Source of the DNA: an uncultured Spirochaetales bacterium
GTDB taxonomy: Bacteria > Spirochaetota > Spirochaetia > Sphaerochaetales > Sphaerochaetaceae
NCBI GenBank assembly: GCA_949292445.1
Contig: CASEZU010000030.1
Coordinates: 1 to 19,654 of the forward strand
DNA length: 19,654 nucleotides
Direction of reading: 5' to 3'
Position 1 is the first letter of the stretch. Each line of letters opens with the position of its first letter. This document shows, piece by piece, positions 1-6,598 of the stretch. Below the pieces are notes generated by a model, which worked only from the letters and a program-made list of their open reading frames with translations, was not told the DNA's origin and ran no database searches. The position numbers and the translations under genes were made by a program.

Positions 1-327
1 CGGGTCTTCTGCCGGCCAGTGCAGCAGCAGTATGGATACGCTGTCAGTTCCCAGCCTGCGGAGGATTGTCTCCACCTTCTTCCTGAGTGTGGGTACCGGC
101 ATGACCTTGGAGATCACCGTGATGTCATTCACTCCGAGCTCCCGCATCGCAGCGTGGAGAAGAGAATCGGCCTCCCCGTATGAGAAGGCCGTGTCAAATG
201 TCCTGATGCCGGCTCTGTAAGCCGCTTTTATGAGGTTCTTTCCATCCCTGGGAGAAAGAGTGCTGTGGAAGCCGGATCCCGAGAGGTTCCAGAGTCCCAT
301 CGCAGCCTCACTCTGCAGTATCCTCAT
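1..327 (-). CDS. Aldo/keto reductase, N-terminal 109 residues (runs off the left edge)
   Basis: The protein starts at an ATG at 327 and is still open at base 1. After a short lead it shows the first strands of the aldo/keto reductase TIM barrel: GIRTFDTAFSYGEADS at about residues 40-55, with D45 and Y50 in the positions of the catalytic Asp and Tyr, then VISKVMP with K74 as catalytic Lys, and LLLHWP with H103 as the catalytic His. All four tetrad residues are therefore present. These enzymes use NAD(P)H to reduce aldehydes, ketones or sugars in the cytoplasm; the substrate cannot be told. The start overlaps the end of the upstream Nudix gene by 20 bp and has GGGAG six bases before the ATG, so it is probably translationally coupled. 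A second in-frame ATG nine codons later is possible. The C-terminal two thirds are outside the window. Confidence 0.85.
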   Translation of the reverse strand, partial: MRILQSEAAMGLWNLSGSGFHSTLSPRDGKNLIKAAYRAGIRTFDTAFSYGEADSLLHAAMRELGVNDITVISKVMPVPTLRKKVETILRRLGTDSVSILLLHWPAEDP

Positions 328-1261
328 CTCCGCTCCCGTCCTCTTCCTCCTCTTCATCCACGCGGCAGTCAACCATCGTCTTGTCGTCGAAGATGAAGTA
401 ACCGGAGAATTTCTTTCCTTCCAGCGCCATAGGCAGCCAGAGCCTGTCATCCTCCCACATCGCTGAATAGTCGAGGGCGGAGATATCTGTCCAGAACGGC
501 TTTGTCTCCTCGCATTCCTCGATCATTTCACCCTCCCATCCGGAGGCGAAGAAGACGTAGCCGAGCATCCTCAGCCCGTCCTTGAACTGGAATCTCAGCA
601 CGCCTCTTTCCTCGAGGCCTGAAACAGTGAGCCCGGTTTCCTCCTTAGTCTCCCTGATGGCGGCTTCGGTTTTTGTCTCCTCAAGCTCGATATGGCCGCC
701 CGGTGCATTTATGTATCCGGCTCCGAGCCCGGTCTTCTTCATTATCATCAGGACCTTGGTGCCATCGGTGACATATGTGAGCACACACCTCTCTGTCGGT
801 TCCCACTGATCCCATGGTATGTCGGAGACTTTGTCCGCCTGGACGAATTTCTCTTCAAGAATCTCATCCGGTGTTTTGTGTTTTGCCTCCTCTGCAGCCT
901 TTTCTTCCGGATGGGCTTCCCAGTAGCAGTCCTGGCAGAGATTCTCGTCATATCCGATAACTCTGTTGTAATCCAGCTTTTTGCCGCATTTTGTGCAGTG
1001 AAGCCTGAATGGCCAGAAAGAACGGCGGAATATTATGATCACGGCTATGCCCAGAACCGGGAATATCCAGCCAGTCCACTCCGGCAGCTTCCAGACTGAT
1101 ACGAGCGCGATCAGCGTGTATACGACAAGGAAGTCGACAGCTATCAGTATTGTGGCTTTCCGCTTCTTCTCGGTGCGCGGAAATTTCCTCTGTGAGATAT
1201 TGAGCAGGATTATGAAGAGCATCAGCCATGTGAAAAGCTCTTGGAAAACATTCAGCAGCAT
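308..1261 (-). CDS. Membrane-anchored zinc-ribbon Nudix hydrolase (317 aa)
   Basis: Three parts are visible. Residues about 5-80 contain three hydrophobic segments (about 8-21, 37-57 and 63-78), a likely membrane anchor. Residues 89-112 hold two CxxC pairs (C89, C92, C109, C112), a probable zinc ribbon. Residues about 158-290 are a Nudix domain with a complete box: G189, x5, E195, x7, R203-E204, E207-E208, G210. The text before the box (GYINAPGGHIE) resembles MutT/MTH1-type 8-oxo-dGTP diphosphatases, so nucleotide-pool cleaning is the best family guess, not proven. The tail is very acidic (302-314). Plain MutT proteins are about 130-160 aa, so roughly half of this protein is extra. It lies 47 bp after the SGNH esterase and overlaps the aldo/keto reductase start, suggesting one operon. 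No clear ribosome binding site precedes the ATG. Confidence 0.85.
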   Translation of the reverse strand: MLLNVFQELFTWLMLFIILLNISQRKFPRTEKKRKATILIAVDFLVVYTLIALVSVWKLPEWTGWIFPVLGIAVIIIFRRSFWPFRLHCTKCGKKLDYNRVIGYDENLCQDCYWEAHPEEKAAEEAKHKTPDEILEEKFVQADKVSDIPWDQWEPTERCVLTYVTDGTKVLMIMKKTGLGAGYINAPGGHIELEETKTEAAIRETKEETGLTVSGLEERGVLRFQFKDGLRMLGYVFFASGWEGEMIEECEETKPFWTDISALDYSAMWEDDRLWLPMALEGKKFSGYFIFDDKTMVDCRVDEEEEEDGSGDEDTAE

Positions 1262-1308
1262 AGGGAGAGCTTACAATCTGAAGGCGATCGCTTCAACCTG
1301 TATACGGT

Positions 1309-1950
1309 TTATCCAAGGATGAGGCGTACTTTCTCCGCGATGGCAGCGGCGAGGCTCCTGTGTCCTGCTGCATCCATGTGGATGTTGTCATAGCCAGGCT
1401 CTGCATAGAGGGCGGCATCCATGAAGTGCACTCCCTGCTTCTCCGCTTCCTTTTCGTAGTATTCTGCCAGATGCAGTGATTTCTCATGAGAGGATGAATC
1501 GAACGTCGGACAGCCGGATTTTGCGGTATCAGCCCCGATATGGATCGGGGATACCATGAGTATCTCCGGTTTCTGGCACCACTCCGGATACAGGAAGTTC
1601 TTTATTTCCTCCACGACTTTCCCGGCCCCGTATGCAATTGTCGCGGGTGTCCCCGGATAGCTGTTCTTGCAGTCATTCGTGCCCAGCATGACTATGACGA
1701 GATCGACCGGATAGTGTGTTTCCATCACGGAGTACACGGCTTTCACACCGTTTCTTTCCGGGCTGAACGGGTCGTCGAATACTGTCGTCCTTCCTCCGAG
1801 GCCTTCTTCTATCACGAGGTAACCGGGGCCCAGGATGGTCTGCATGATTCCCGGCCATCTTTCGTCGTAGCCCCATCTTCCGCCATTATCCGGCCTGTAT
1901 CCGTTTGTATTCGAGTCACCGAAGCACAGTATCGATTTTCTCTTTGCCAT
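1309..1950 (-). CDS. SGNH/GDSL-family esterase or acyltransferase (213 aa)
   Basis: All SGNH blocks are present: block I CFGDSNTNG with nucleophile S13, block II Gly in GLGGRT (about 51-55), block III MLGTND with N92, and block V DNIH with D188 and H191 as the acid and base. The order and spacing, including the stretch VIEEGLGGRT and the D-LVIVMLGTND motif, resemble the arylesterase/acyltransferase group typified by MsAcT of Mycobacterium smegmatis (Ser11, Asp192, His195), an intracellular multimer. No signal peptide is seen, so it probably acts in the cytoplasm on a small acyl ester; the substrate is unknown. It is the first gene of a minus-strand set with the Nudix and aldo/keto reductase genes. 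No Shine-Dalgarno sequence precedes the ATG. A TAGAAT hexamer ends six bases before it, which suggests a leaderless message. Confidence 0.9.
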   Translation of the reverse strand: MAKRKSILCFGDSNTNGYRPDNGGRWGYDERWPGIMQTILGPGYLVIEEGLGGRTTVFDDPFSPERNGVKAVYSVMETHYPVDLVIVMLGTNDCKNSYPGTPATIAYGAGKVVEEIKNFLYPEWCQKPEILMVSPIHIGADTAKSGCPTFDSSSHEKSLHLAEYYEKEAEKQGVHFMDAALYAEPGYDNIHMDAAGHRSLAAAIAEKVRLILG

Positions 1951-2063
1951 GTAGGTATTCTACACCATGACTTCCGTGCAGGACATCGCCAATGCTGCAG
2001 TGATGGAAGTTCCGTGCCGATGCATGCTACACTCTCCCGGCTGCGGATGCAGAAAAATGAGGC

Positions 2064-2090
2064 TATAATGGATAGCACTAAGGAGATCGC
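2064..2090 (+). promoter_or_regulatory. deoC -10 element and ribosome binding site
   Basis: A consensus TATAAT lies at 2064-2069 and AAGGAGA at 2080-2086, seven bases before the deoC ATG at 2094. No good -35 hexamer is seen 16-18 bases upstream. The divergent region 1951-2063 also holds GGAA-G-TTCC at 2005-2013, a possible operator half-pattern of unknown meaning. Confidence 0.55.
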
Positions 2091-2093
2091 GTT

Positions 2094-2744
2094 ATGTCTA
2101 TAGCAAAGTACATTGATCATACGCTGCTTGCTGCGGATGCAAGGAAAGCTGATATAGAAAGAATCTGCACGGAGGCTGCCGAACATCATTTCGCTTCCGT
2201 CTGCGTGAATTCCTGCTGGGTCAGGATGGCCTCACAGCTTCTGAAGGGCACCGGCGTGCATGTCTGCACAGTTGTCGGTTTCCCGCTTGGCGCAATGTCA
2301 TCTACGGCCAAGGCTGAGGAGACAAGGATCGCAGTCTCCGATGGCGCTGATGAGATCGATATGGTCATCAATATCGGGTACCTCAAGTCAGGCATGACGG
2401 ATGAAGTGCTCTCTGATATCAAGGCCGTCAGGGCAGCCTGCGAGGGAAAGATCCTCAAGGTCATCATCGAGACATGTCTTCTCACCGATGACGAGAAGAG
2501 GACCGCATGCTCCCTTGCGGAGAAGGCCGGCGCCGATTTCGTCAAGACAAGCACAGGGTTCTCAAAAGGCGGAGCCACTGTCCATGATGTCGCTCTGATG
2601 AAGGAAGCTGTAGGGGGAAGGCTTTTGGTGAAGGCTTCCGGCGGAGTGCGGGACTATGCGACGGCAAAAGCCATGATCGAGGCAGGTGCCAGCCGTATCG
2701 GAGCTAGCGCGGGAATTGCCATTGTAAGGGAAGAGAATGCCTAA
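2094..2744 (+). CDS. deoC: Deoxyribose-phosphate aldolase DeoC (216 aa)
   Basis: DeoC cleaves 2-deoxyribose-5-phosphate to acetaldehyde and glyceraldehyde-3-phosphate in deoxynucleoside breakdown. The sequence has the family pattern throughout: IDHTLL at 7-12, VGFPLGA at 61-67, EIDMVINIG with D89, [10 protein letters not shown] at 122-131, FVKTSTGF with the Schiff-base lysine K151, and VKASGGVR with K180. These match E. coli Asp102, Lys167 and Lys201. At 216 aa it is close to the usual bacterial length of 215-225. The ATG at 2094 has a good ribosome binding site (AAGGAGA). Its last codons overlap the next gene, a thymidine kinase, by 8 bp, so a coupled deoxynucleoside salvage and degradation unit is likely. 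Confidence 0.97.
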   Translation: MSIAKYIDHTLLAADARKADIERICTEAAEHHFASVCVNSCWVRMASQLLKGTGVHVCTVVGFPLGAMSSTAKAEETRIAVSDGADEIDMVINIGYLKSGMTDEVLSDIKAVRAACEGKILKVIIETCLLTDDEKRTACSLAEKAGADFVKTSTGFSKGGATVHDVALMKEAVGGRLLVKASGGVRDYATAKAMIEAGASRIGASAGIAIVREENA

Positions 2745-3879
2745 CATCGAGAATACGACGCCCGGGGCTGATTTCCTCAAGTCCCTGGGCTTCCCGACGC
2801 TTGATGTTCATGAGGCGTTCACCCATTTTGATTTCACGATGCCCGGCCGCCGCGTCCTCGTGATCGGGCCGATGGGTTCCGGCAAGACTGAGTTCGCTGC
2901 GCGTATCTGGCGCGATGCCGATGTCGCGAGAAAGAAGAGCGACAAGGTTCGTGCCATGACATCAACCGGTACTATGGACAGGAGGAATGTGTTCTTCATC
3001 CGTTCGGAGATTGATGGCGGACGTTTCACCGAGTATCCCGATGATGCCCTTGCATACCGCTCCGGATATGTAAGGTGCGGCAGCAATATCGCGAGAATCC
3101 GCGATTCCTTCGGCTTTGAGGAGGTTCTCAGGGACAATCCTGATGTCGGGACATATATCATTGACGAGGCATCCTTTTTTGATGAGCGCCTCGCATACGT
3201 CGCGCGCAACTGCTCGATAGAAAAGGGCTGCATGTTCGTATTCCCGACGCTGATACTCAATTTCAGACGTGAGTTCTTCAATTCCACCGCGCGCCTGATG
3301 CTCGATATAGCGACTGATGTCATTCCGCTCACCGCTTACTGCGAGCACCCTGACTGCATGGCTTCGGCTTTCTATACATACAGGTATTACCAGGTCGGTG
3401 ATGATGAGTGCCCGGCGCTTTATTTTGATCCGCTCATTGTCGTGGGCGGCGACAGAGTGAAGAACAGCGAGCTGGAACCTAATTATGCCGCTCGCTGTGA
3501 GGAGCACCACTTCCTACCGGGAAAGGAGTACACATTCTTTACCTTGAAGCCGCTTGGGGAGGAAGCCGGACGCGGCAATCCGGAGCCGCTCAGGAAGGAG
3601 CTTGAGGCGCTCAATACGGATCCCTGCAAGTCGCTTCTCTATGACAATCTGGTAAGACGCTACGGTGAGTGCGATGATGCCGGAATCTATATGAACTCAA
3701 TGAAGCCCGGGCATATCGCGGAGAAGGCACTTGCATACCTTTTCTGTGAGCAGAACCTTCTCGGCGAGTCTCTTCTTGTCAAAATGGTGACTGATCTGGG
3801 CCTGGATACCCTCTATCTTGAGAAGGTGCTCTCAGAGAACAGGCACCCTGTCTCATTCTCACAGCCTTATCTTCTCTGA
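2737..3879 (+). CDS. Thymidine kinase, extended form (380 aa)
   Basis: Thymidine kinase phosphorylates thymidine with ATP in pyrimidine salvage. Residues 40-51 ([12 protein letters not shown]) form the Walker A loop. [12 protein letters not shown] at 139-150 matches the family DEAQFF motif, with D143 and catalytic base E144, but Ser replaces the usual Gln. A lasso/zinc region follows: C202 and C207 (spacing x4 rather than the usual x2), then [20 protein letters not shown] ending at C254, with H257. Standard type II kinases are about 190-235 aa. Here there are about 35 extra N-terminal residues and about 110 C-terminal residues (roughly 270-380) with no recognised domain. The start overlaps deoC by 8 bp, and the deoC pairing supports a deoxynucleoside role. 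The enzyme call is good; thymidine as the exact substrate is less certain. Confidence 0.8.
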   Translation: MPNIENTTPGADFLKSLGFPTLDVHEAFTHFDFTMPGRRVLVIGPMGSGKTEFAARIWRDADVARKKSDKVRAMTSTGTMDRRNVFFIRSEIDGGRFTEYPDDALAYRSGYVRCGSNIARIRDSFGFEEVLRDNPDVGTYIIDEASFFDERLAYVARNCSIEKGCMFVFPTLILNFRREFFNSTARLMLDIATDVIPLTAYCEHPDCMASAFYTYRYYQVGDDECPALYFDPLIVVGGDRVKNSELEPNYAARCEEHHFLPGKEYTFFTLKPLGEEAGRGNPEPLRKELEALNTDPCKSLLYDNLVRRYGECDDAGIYMNSMKPGHIAEKALAYLFCEQNLLGESLLVKMVTDLGLDTLYLEKVLSENRHPVSFSQPYLL

Positions 3880-3909
3880 TCGTTTCTGTGCGAAGCAGCG
3901 GCCCCGGAA

Positions 3910-4788
3910 TCAGAATGTTTCCAGGGTCTCTGCTGTTTCTTTCACTGTGGCCGGATCAAGATTCTCCAGAAGCCAGGGAACATCGATATTCCTTCTTCTG
4001 AGCTCTTCGGCGAACTGCTTCCAGCGGAATATGCCTGTGAGTGCGGGGATGTTGCCGATCTTGAAGCCTGTTTCCGGATTGAGGTAGTAATCCTTGCAGT
4101 GTATGGCGGCAAGCCTGTCTCCGCAGACATCGAGGACGTCACTCACGAACTTGTGTTCAGCTTCTTCTGATGGTACTTTCAGAGGTACTCCATCCTTCTC
4201 CGGTATTCCTGTATATGGGATGAGATTCACAGGGTCGAAGATTATCTTAAGGTATTCTGCCGGGAACTCCTCCAGTATTGCCGCAACGCGCTCCAGCGAA
4301 GATATCGTATGAGTCCTTGCAACCGGCTCTAGTGCCACGCACGCATCATTCTTTGCCGCAGCTTCTACCATCTCTGCAAGTCCTTCGCGGAATATGCTGA
4401 GATTCTCAGGCGAAGATGTGTCTATTGAATAGCCGCCGGAAGGGGAGGCGCTTCCCGTCTCCGTACCTACATATGGGCATTCAAAAGCCTTGGTGAGCGA
4501 GAGGGTCTTGCGGAATCTCTCTATTTCCCGCCGCCTTTCATCCCTGTCAGGATGGATCGGATTGGTGTAGCAGCCTGTGATCGCTATTGTTATCCCGTGA
4601 GCTTTGAGAGCTGAGACAATTGATGCGATATACTCTTCATCCCAGTCCTTCCAGTCTCTGGCGTTTGAGAATGCTTTGTATATTGCAAGCTGGATGAATG
4701 ACGGGCGTATGCTCCCTATCCTCTCTCCCAGCCCCGAAGCTGTTGTAAATGAGCCGAAATCATGGGCTCTGTATCCTATTCTTAGCAT
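3910..4788 (-). CDS. Sugar isomerase/epimerase-like TIM barrel (292 aa)
   Basis: This belongs to the xylose-isomerase-like TIM-barrel superfamily (AP endonuclease 2 fold), which holds epimerases and isomerases of sugars and inositols that use a divalent metal. The expected metal ligands are at family spacing: E154 in VALEPVA, D185 in IIFDPVNL, H230 in AAIHCKDY and E275 in LLENLD. No signal peptide is seen. I chose the ATG at 4788 because a longer reading from 4950 would run through the start of the divergent pectinase gene, and MLRIGYRAHDFG is a normal first strand for the fold. No Shine-Dalgarno sequence precedes this ATG. The gene is divergent from the GH28 gene, which suggests a role in the same sugar pathway, for example isomerising a sugar released from pectin. 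The exact reaction is unknown. Confidence 0.82.
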   Translation of the reverse strand: MLRIGYRAHDFGSFTTASGLGERIGSIRPSFIQLAIYKAFSNARDWKDWDEEYIASIVSALKAHGITIAITGCYTNPIHPDRDERRREIERFRKTLSLTKAFECPYVGTETGSASPSGGYSIDTSSPENLSIFREGLAEMVEAAAKNDACVALEPVARTHTISSLERVAAILEEFPAEYLKIIFDPVNLIPYTGIPEKDGVPLKVPSEEAEHKFVSDVLDVCGDRLAAIHCKDYYLNPETGFKIGNIPALTGIFRWKQFAEELRRRNIDVPWLLENLDPATVKETAETLETF

Positions 4789-4805
4789 ACAAACAAGGAT
4801 ATGCT
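4784..4805. promoter_or_regulatory. Inverted repeat in the isomerase/GH28 divergent promoter
   Basis: AGCATA at 4784-4789 and TATGCT at 4800-4805 are exact inverted copies ten bases apart. The repeat covers the isomerase start codon and -10 region and lies directly upstream of the GH28 extended -10, so a bound protein could control both directions. Confidence 0.4.
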
Positions 4806-4824
4806 GGTAAAATGAGTAAGTAAA
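4796..4824 (-). promoter_or_regulatory. Possible promoter of the isomerase gene
   Basis: Reading the minus strand, TTTACT (plus positions 4819-4824) is followed after 17 bases by TATCCT (4796-4801). The -10 ends seven bases before the ATG at 4788, so transcription may begin at or next to the start codon. Both hexamers match consensus in four of six positions. Confidence 0.35.
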
Positions 4825-4830
4825 GGAGCT
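4805..4830 (+). promoter_or_regulatory. GH28 extended -10 and ribosome binding site
   Basis: TG-G-TAAAAT at 4805-4813 is an extended -10 element. AAAGGAG starts at 4822, with the GH28 ATG at 4835. There is no clear -35, which is acceptable for an extended -10 promoter or for one helped by an activator at the 4784-4805 inverted repeat. Confidence 0.45.
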
Positions 4831-4834
4831 GGGA

Positions 4835-6196
4835 ATGAGTGAATGTATATCTGAATATGGAATAGCGGCGGATGGGCGCGATGTGAGCGGAGCTCTCATG
4901 AGGGCACTTTCCGAGAAGAAGGAGATTGTGCTTCCCCCTGGCGAGTACATGACGGGGCCGCTGGAGATGCCTTCGGGGTCTCATCTTGTCCTGGAGAAGG
5001 GGGCTGTACTCAGGTTCATTCCTGATTTCACGCTTTATAAGCCTGTATATACACGCTGGGAAGGGGTGAAGTGCTGGGCAATGCATCCATGCATCCTTGT
5101 GTCGGGGGCCTGCAATGTGTCGATCACAGGCGGCGGTACGATAGATGGCTCCGGTGCAGCGTGGTGGGAGATGGCAAACGACAGGAGAGCTCATAAGGAG
5201 AGGGGGCCGCAGACTGATATTGAGAAGCATTTTGCCTCTCTTAATCCTGGCTATGAGAGCCAGCCCGGAGGAGGAGGGGGAAGGGAATGCCAGTTCCTGC
5301 GTCCGCCGCTTCTGCAGATACTCAGAAGCCATGATGTGCTCATAGAGGGAGTCACCCTCGAGTCTTCTCCCTTCTGGACGGTGCATCCGCTTTTCTCCTC
5401 GGGGATTACGATCAGGGATGTGCATATCAAGAATCCAGCCGATGCCCCCAATACGGACGGCATTGATATCGAGTCGTCAGAGAATGTGGAGGTTGCGGAC
5501 TGCATTGTCGATGTCGGCGATGACGGCATTGCACTCAAGTCAGGTTCCGGTCCTGATGGCATAAAGGATAATGTTCCGACGAGGAATGTCCATATTCATG
5601 GCTGCACGGTACGCTCTGCTCATGGAGGCGCCGTCATAGGCTCTGAAACAGCTGCCGAGATATCCGGGGTTATTGTCGAGGACTGCCTTTTCGATGGCAC
5701 TGACCGCGGAATAAGGATAAAGTCCAGACGCACAAGGGGCGGTCTGATCCACGATGCTGTTTTCCGCCGCCTCACGATGCGCGCAAATCTCTGTCCGTTT
5801 GTAATAAACATGTATTACCGCTGCGGCACCAGCGATATGTCACTTTTCTCCCTCGATCCGCTTCCAGTCGATTCAGGTACGCCTTCTCTCTACAATGTGA
5901 CCATCGAGGACTGCCATGCGGAAGGCTCACGGGCCTCGGCAGGGATGGTAGCCGGACTTCCGGAGAGCCCTGTACGCGGGCTTGTGATAAGGAACTCATC
6001 CTTCTCTGTCGCGCCGGATGCTGACAGGCCGATCAGTGAGAGCGATATGTATCTGGGACTGCCTGATCCGCCGTCGCGCGGGTTCCGCATACGCAATGCT
6101 GAAGCGGAGACAGAGAATTTCCATGTCTGTTCAGACAGCCCTGAGATAATAATCGAAGACGGAGTGTCCCTGACTGTCCGTGATGATGAGGAGTGA
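4835..6196 (+). CDS. GH28-family polygalacturonase-like glycoside hydrolase (453 aa)
   Basis: GH28 enzymes hydrolyse alpha-1,4-galacturonosyl bonds of pectin or related rhamnogalacturonan bonds, using a right-handed beta-helix. The hallmark motifs are in order: NTDGID at 206-211 (D208), VGDDGIALKSG at 227-237 (D229, D230), SAHGGAVIGS at 261-270 (H263) and GIRIKS at 292-297 (R294, K296). N-terminal ALMRALSEKKEIVLPPGEY is the usual beta-helix entry. No signal peptide is present, so the enzyme is probably cytoplasmic and acts on imported oligogalacturonides, likely as an exo-enzyme. A glycine run (PGGGGGR, 144-150) precedes the substrate-facing loop. The ATG has a strong ribosome binding site. 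The next gene starts four bases after its stop, so the two are co-transcribed. The kdg and uxa genes nearby fit a pectin pathway. Confidence 0.92.
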   Translation: MSECISEYGIAADGRDVSGALMRALSEKKEIVLPPGEYMTGPLEMPSGSHLVLEKGAVLRFIPDFTLYKPVYTRWEGVKCWAMHPCILVSGACNVSITGGGTIDGSGAAWWEMANDRRAHKERGPQTDIEKHFASLNPGYESQPGGGGGRECQFLRPPLLQILRSHDVLIEGVTLESSPFWTVHPLFSSGITIRDVHIKNPADAPNTDGIDIESSENVEVADCIVDVGDDGIALKSGSGPDGIKDNVPTRNVHIHGCTVRSAHGGAVIGSETAAEISGVIVEDCLFDGTDRGIRIKSRRTRGGLIHDAVFRRLTMRANLCPFVINMYYRCGTSDMSLFSLDPLPVDSGTPSLYNVTIEDCHAEGSRASAGMVAGLPESPVRGLVIRNSSFSVAPDADRPISESDMYLGLPDPPSRGFRIRNAEAETENFHVCSDSPEIIIEDGVSLTVRDDEE

Positions 6197-6199
6197 GCT

Positions 6200-6550
6200 T
6201 TGAAAGGTTTCTCTTATTACTGCTGTCCTGAGTGCGGGAATGTGATAGTCTCGGCGTCCCCTGCATCTATTTCGTGCTGCGGCCTGAATCTCGGGCCGCT
6301 GGTTCCAGTAAAGGCGGAAGGTGAGGACTGCCTTGAAGCAAGGAGGGAAGGGGATGAGCTTTTTGTGAAGGCTGCTCATCCGATGACGAAAACCGATTAC
6401 ATCACCTTCATTGCCCTCGAGTCATGGGATGGGGTCATTCTGCGCCGCCTGTTTCCTGAGTGGGATGCCGAGGTGATCCTTCCTTTCCGCAAGGGACGCC
6501 TTGCATGGTATTCGGCAAAAAGCGGTGCGTTTTTCCAGGATGTGAGGTGA
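6200..6550 (+). CDS. Desulfoferrodoxin-like protein with degenerate superoxide reductase site (116 aa)
   Basis: The start is a TTG at 6200 with GAGGAG upstream overlapping the GH28 stop; no better start exists. Residues 7-30 form a desulforedoxin-type knuckle, C9-PE-C12 then C26-C27, the four-cysteine pattern that binds centre I iron in 2Fe superoxide reductases. Residues 50-113 match the catalytic domain: FVKAAHPMTKTDYITFIALES aligns with the canonical HPM-x3-HYI-x-W region, but only H60 of the five centre II ligands remains. HYI has become DYI (D66), the upstream E-K-H segment is missing and the C-terminal CNxHG is replaced by AKSGAF. The protein probably cannot reduce superoxide. It could be a rubredoxin-like iron or zinc protein or have another binding role. 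It is co-transcribed with the GH28 gene. Confidence 0.75.
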   Translation: MKGFSYYCCPECGNVIVSASPASISCCGLNLGPLVPVKAEGEDCLEARREGDELFVKAAHPMTKTDYITFIALESWDGVILRRLFPEWDAEVILPFRKGRLAWYSAKSGAFFQDVR

Positions 6551-6578
6551 AAGAAAAACGGCTTCCGTGAAGAAGCCG
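6551..6578 (-). terminator. Intrinsic terminator of kdgA
   Basis: On the minus strand a 7-bp perfect stem (CGGCTTC with GAAGCCG, six-base loop, plus positions 6559-6578) is followed by TTTTTCTT. It sits 20 bases after the kdgA stop codon and also lies in the tail of the plus-strand GH28 unit, where no T-run follows it. Confidence 0.8.
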
Positions 6579-6598
6579 CTGATAAGGAGACAGATCTC

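Noticed and set aside
1279..1293. Near-palindrome around GCGATCGC between the SGNH esterase and Nudix genes
   Set aside because: An isolated eight-base palindrome with short, offset flanks inside a 47-bp gap of a probable operon; no second copy or promoter context supports a regulatory role.
1951..2093. Small RNA or tRNA in the gap upstream of deoC
   Set aside because: Short repeats (TTCCGTGC twice, ACTTCC/GGAAGT) are present, but there is no tRNA arm pattern and the interval is explained by divergent promoters.
4789..4950. Longer N-terminus for the isomerase
   Set aside because: It would overlap the GH28 coding start, and the added residues do not fit the TIM-barrel fold.
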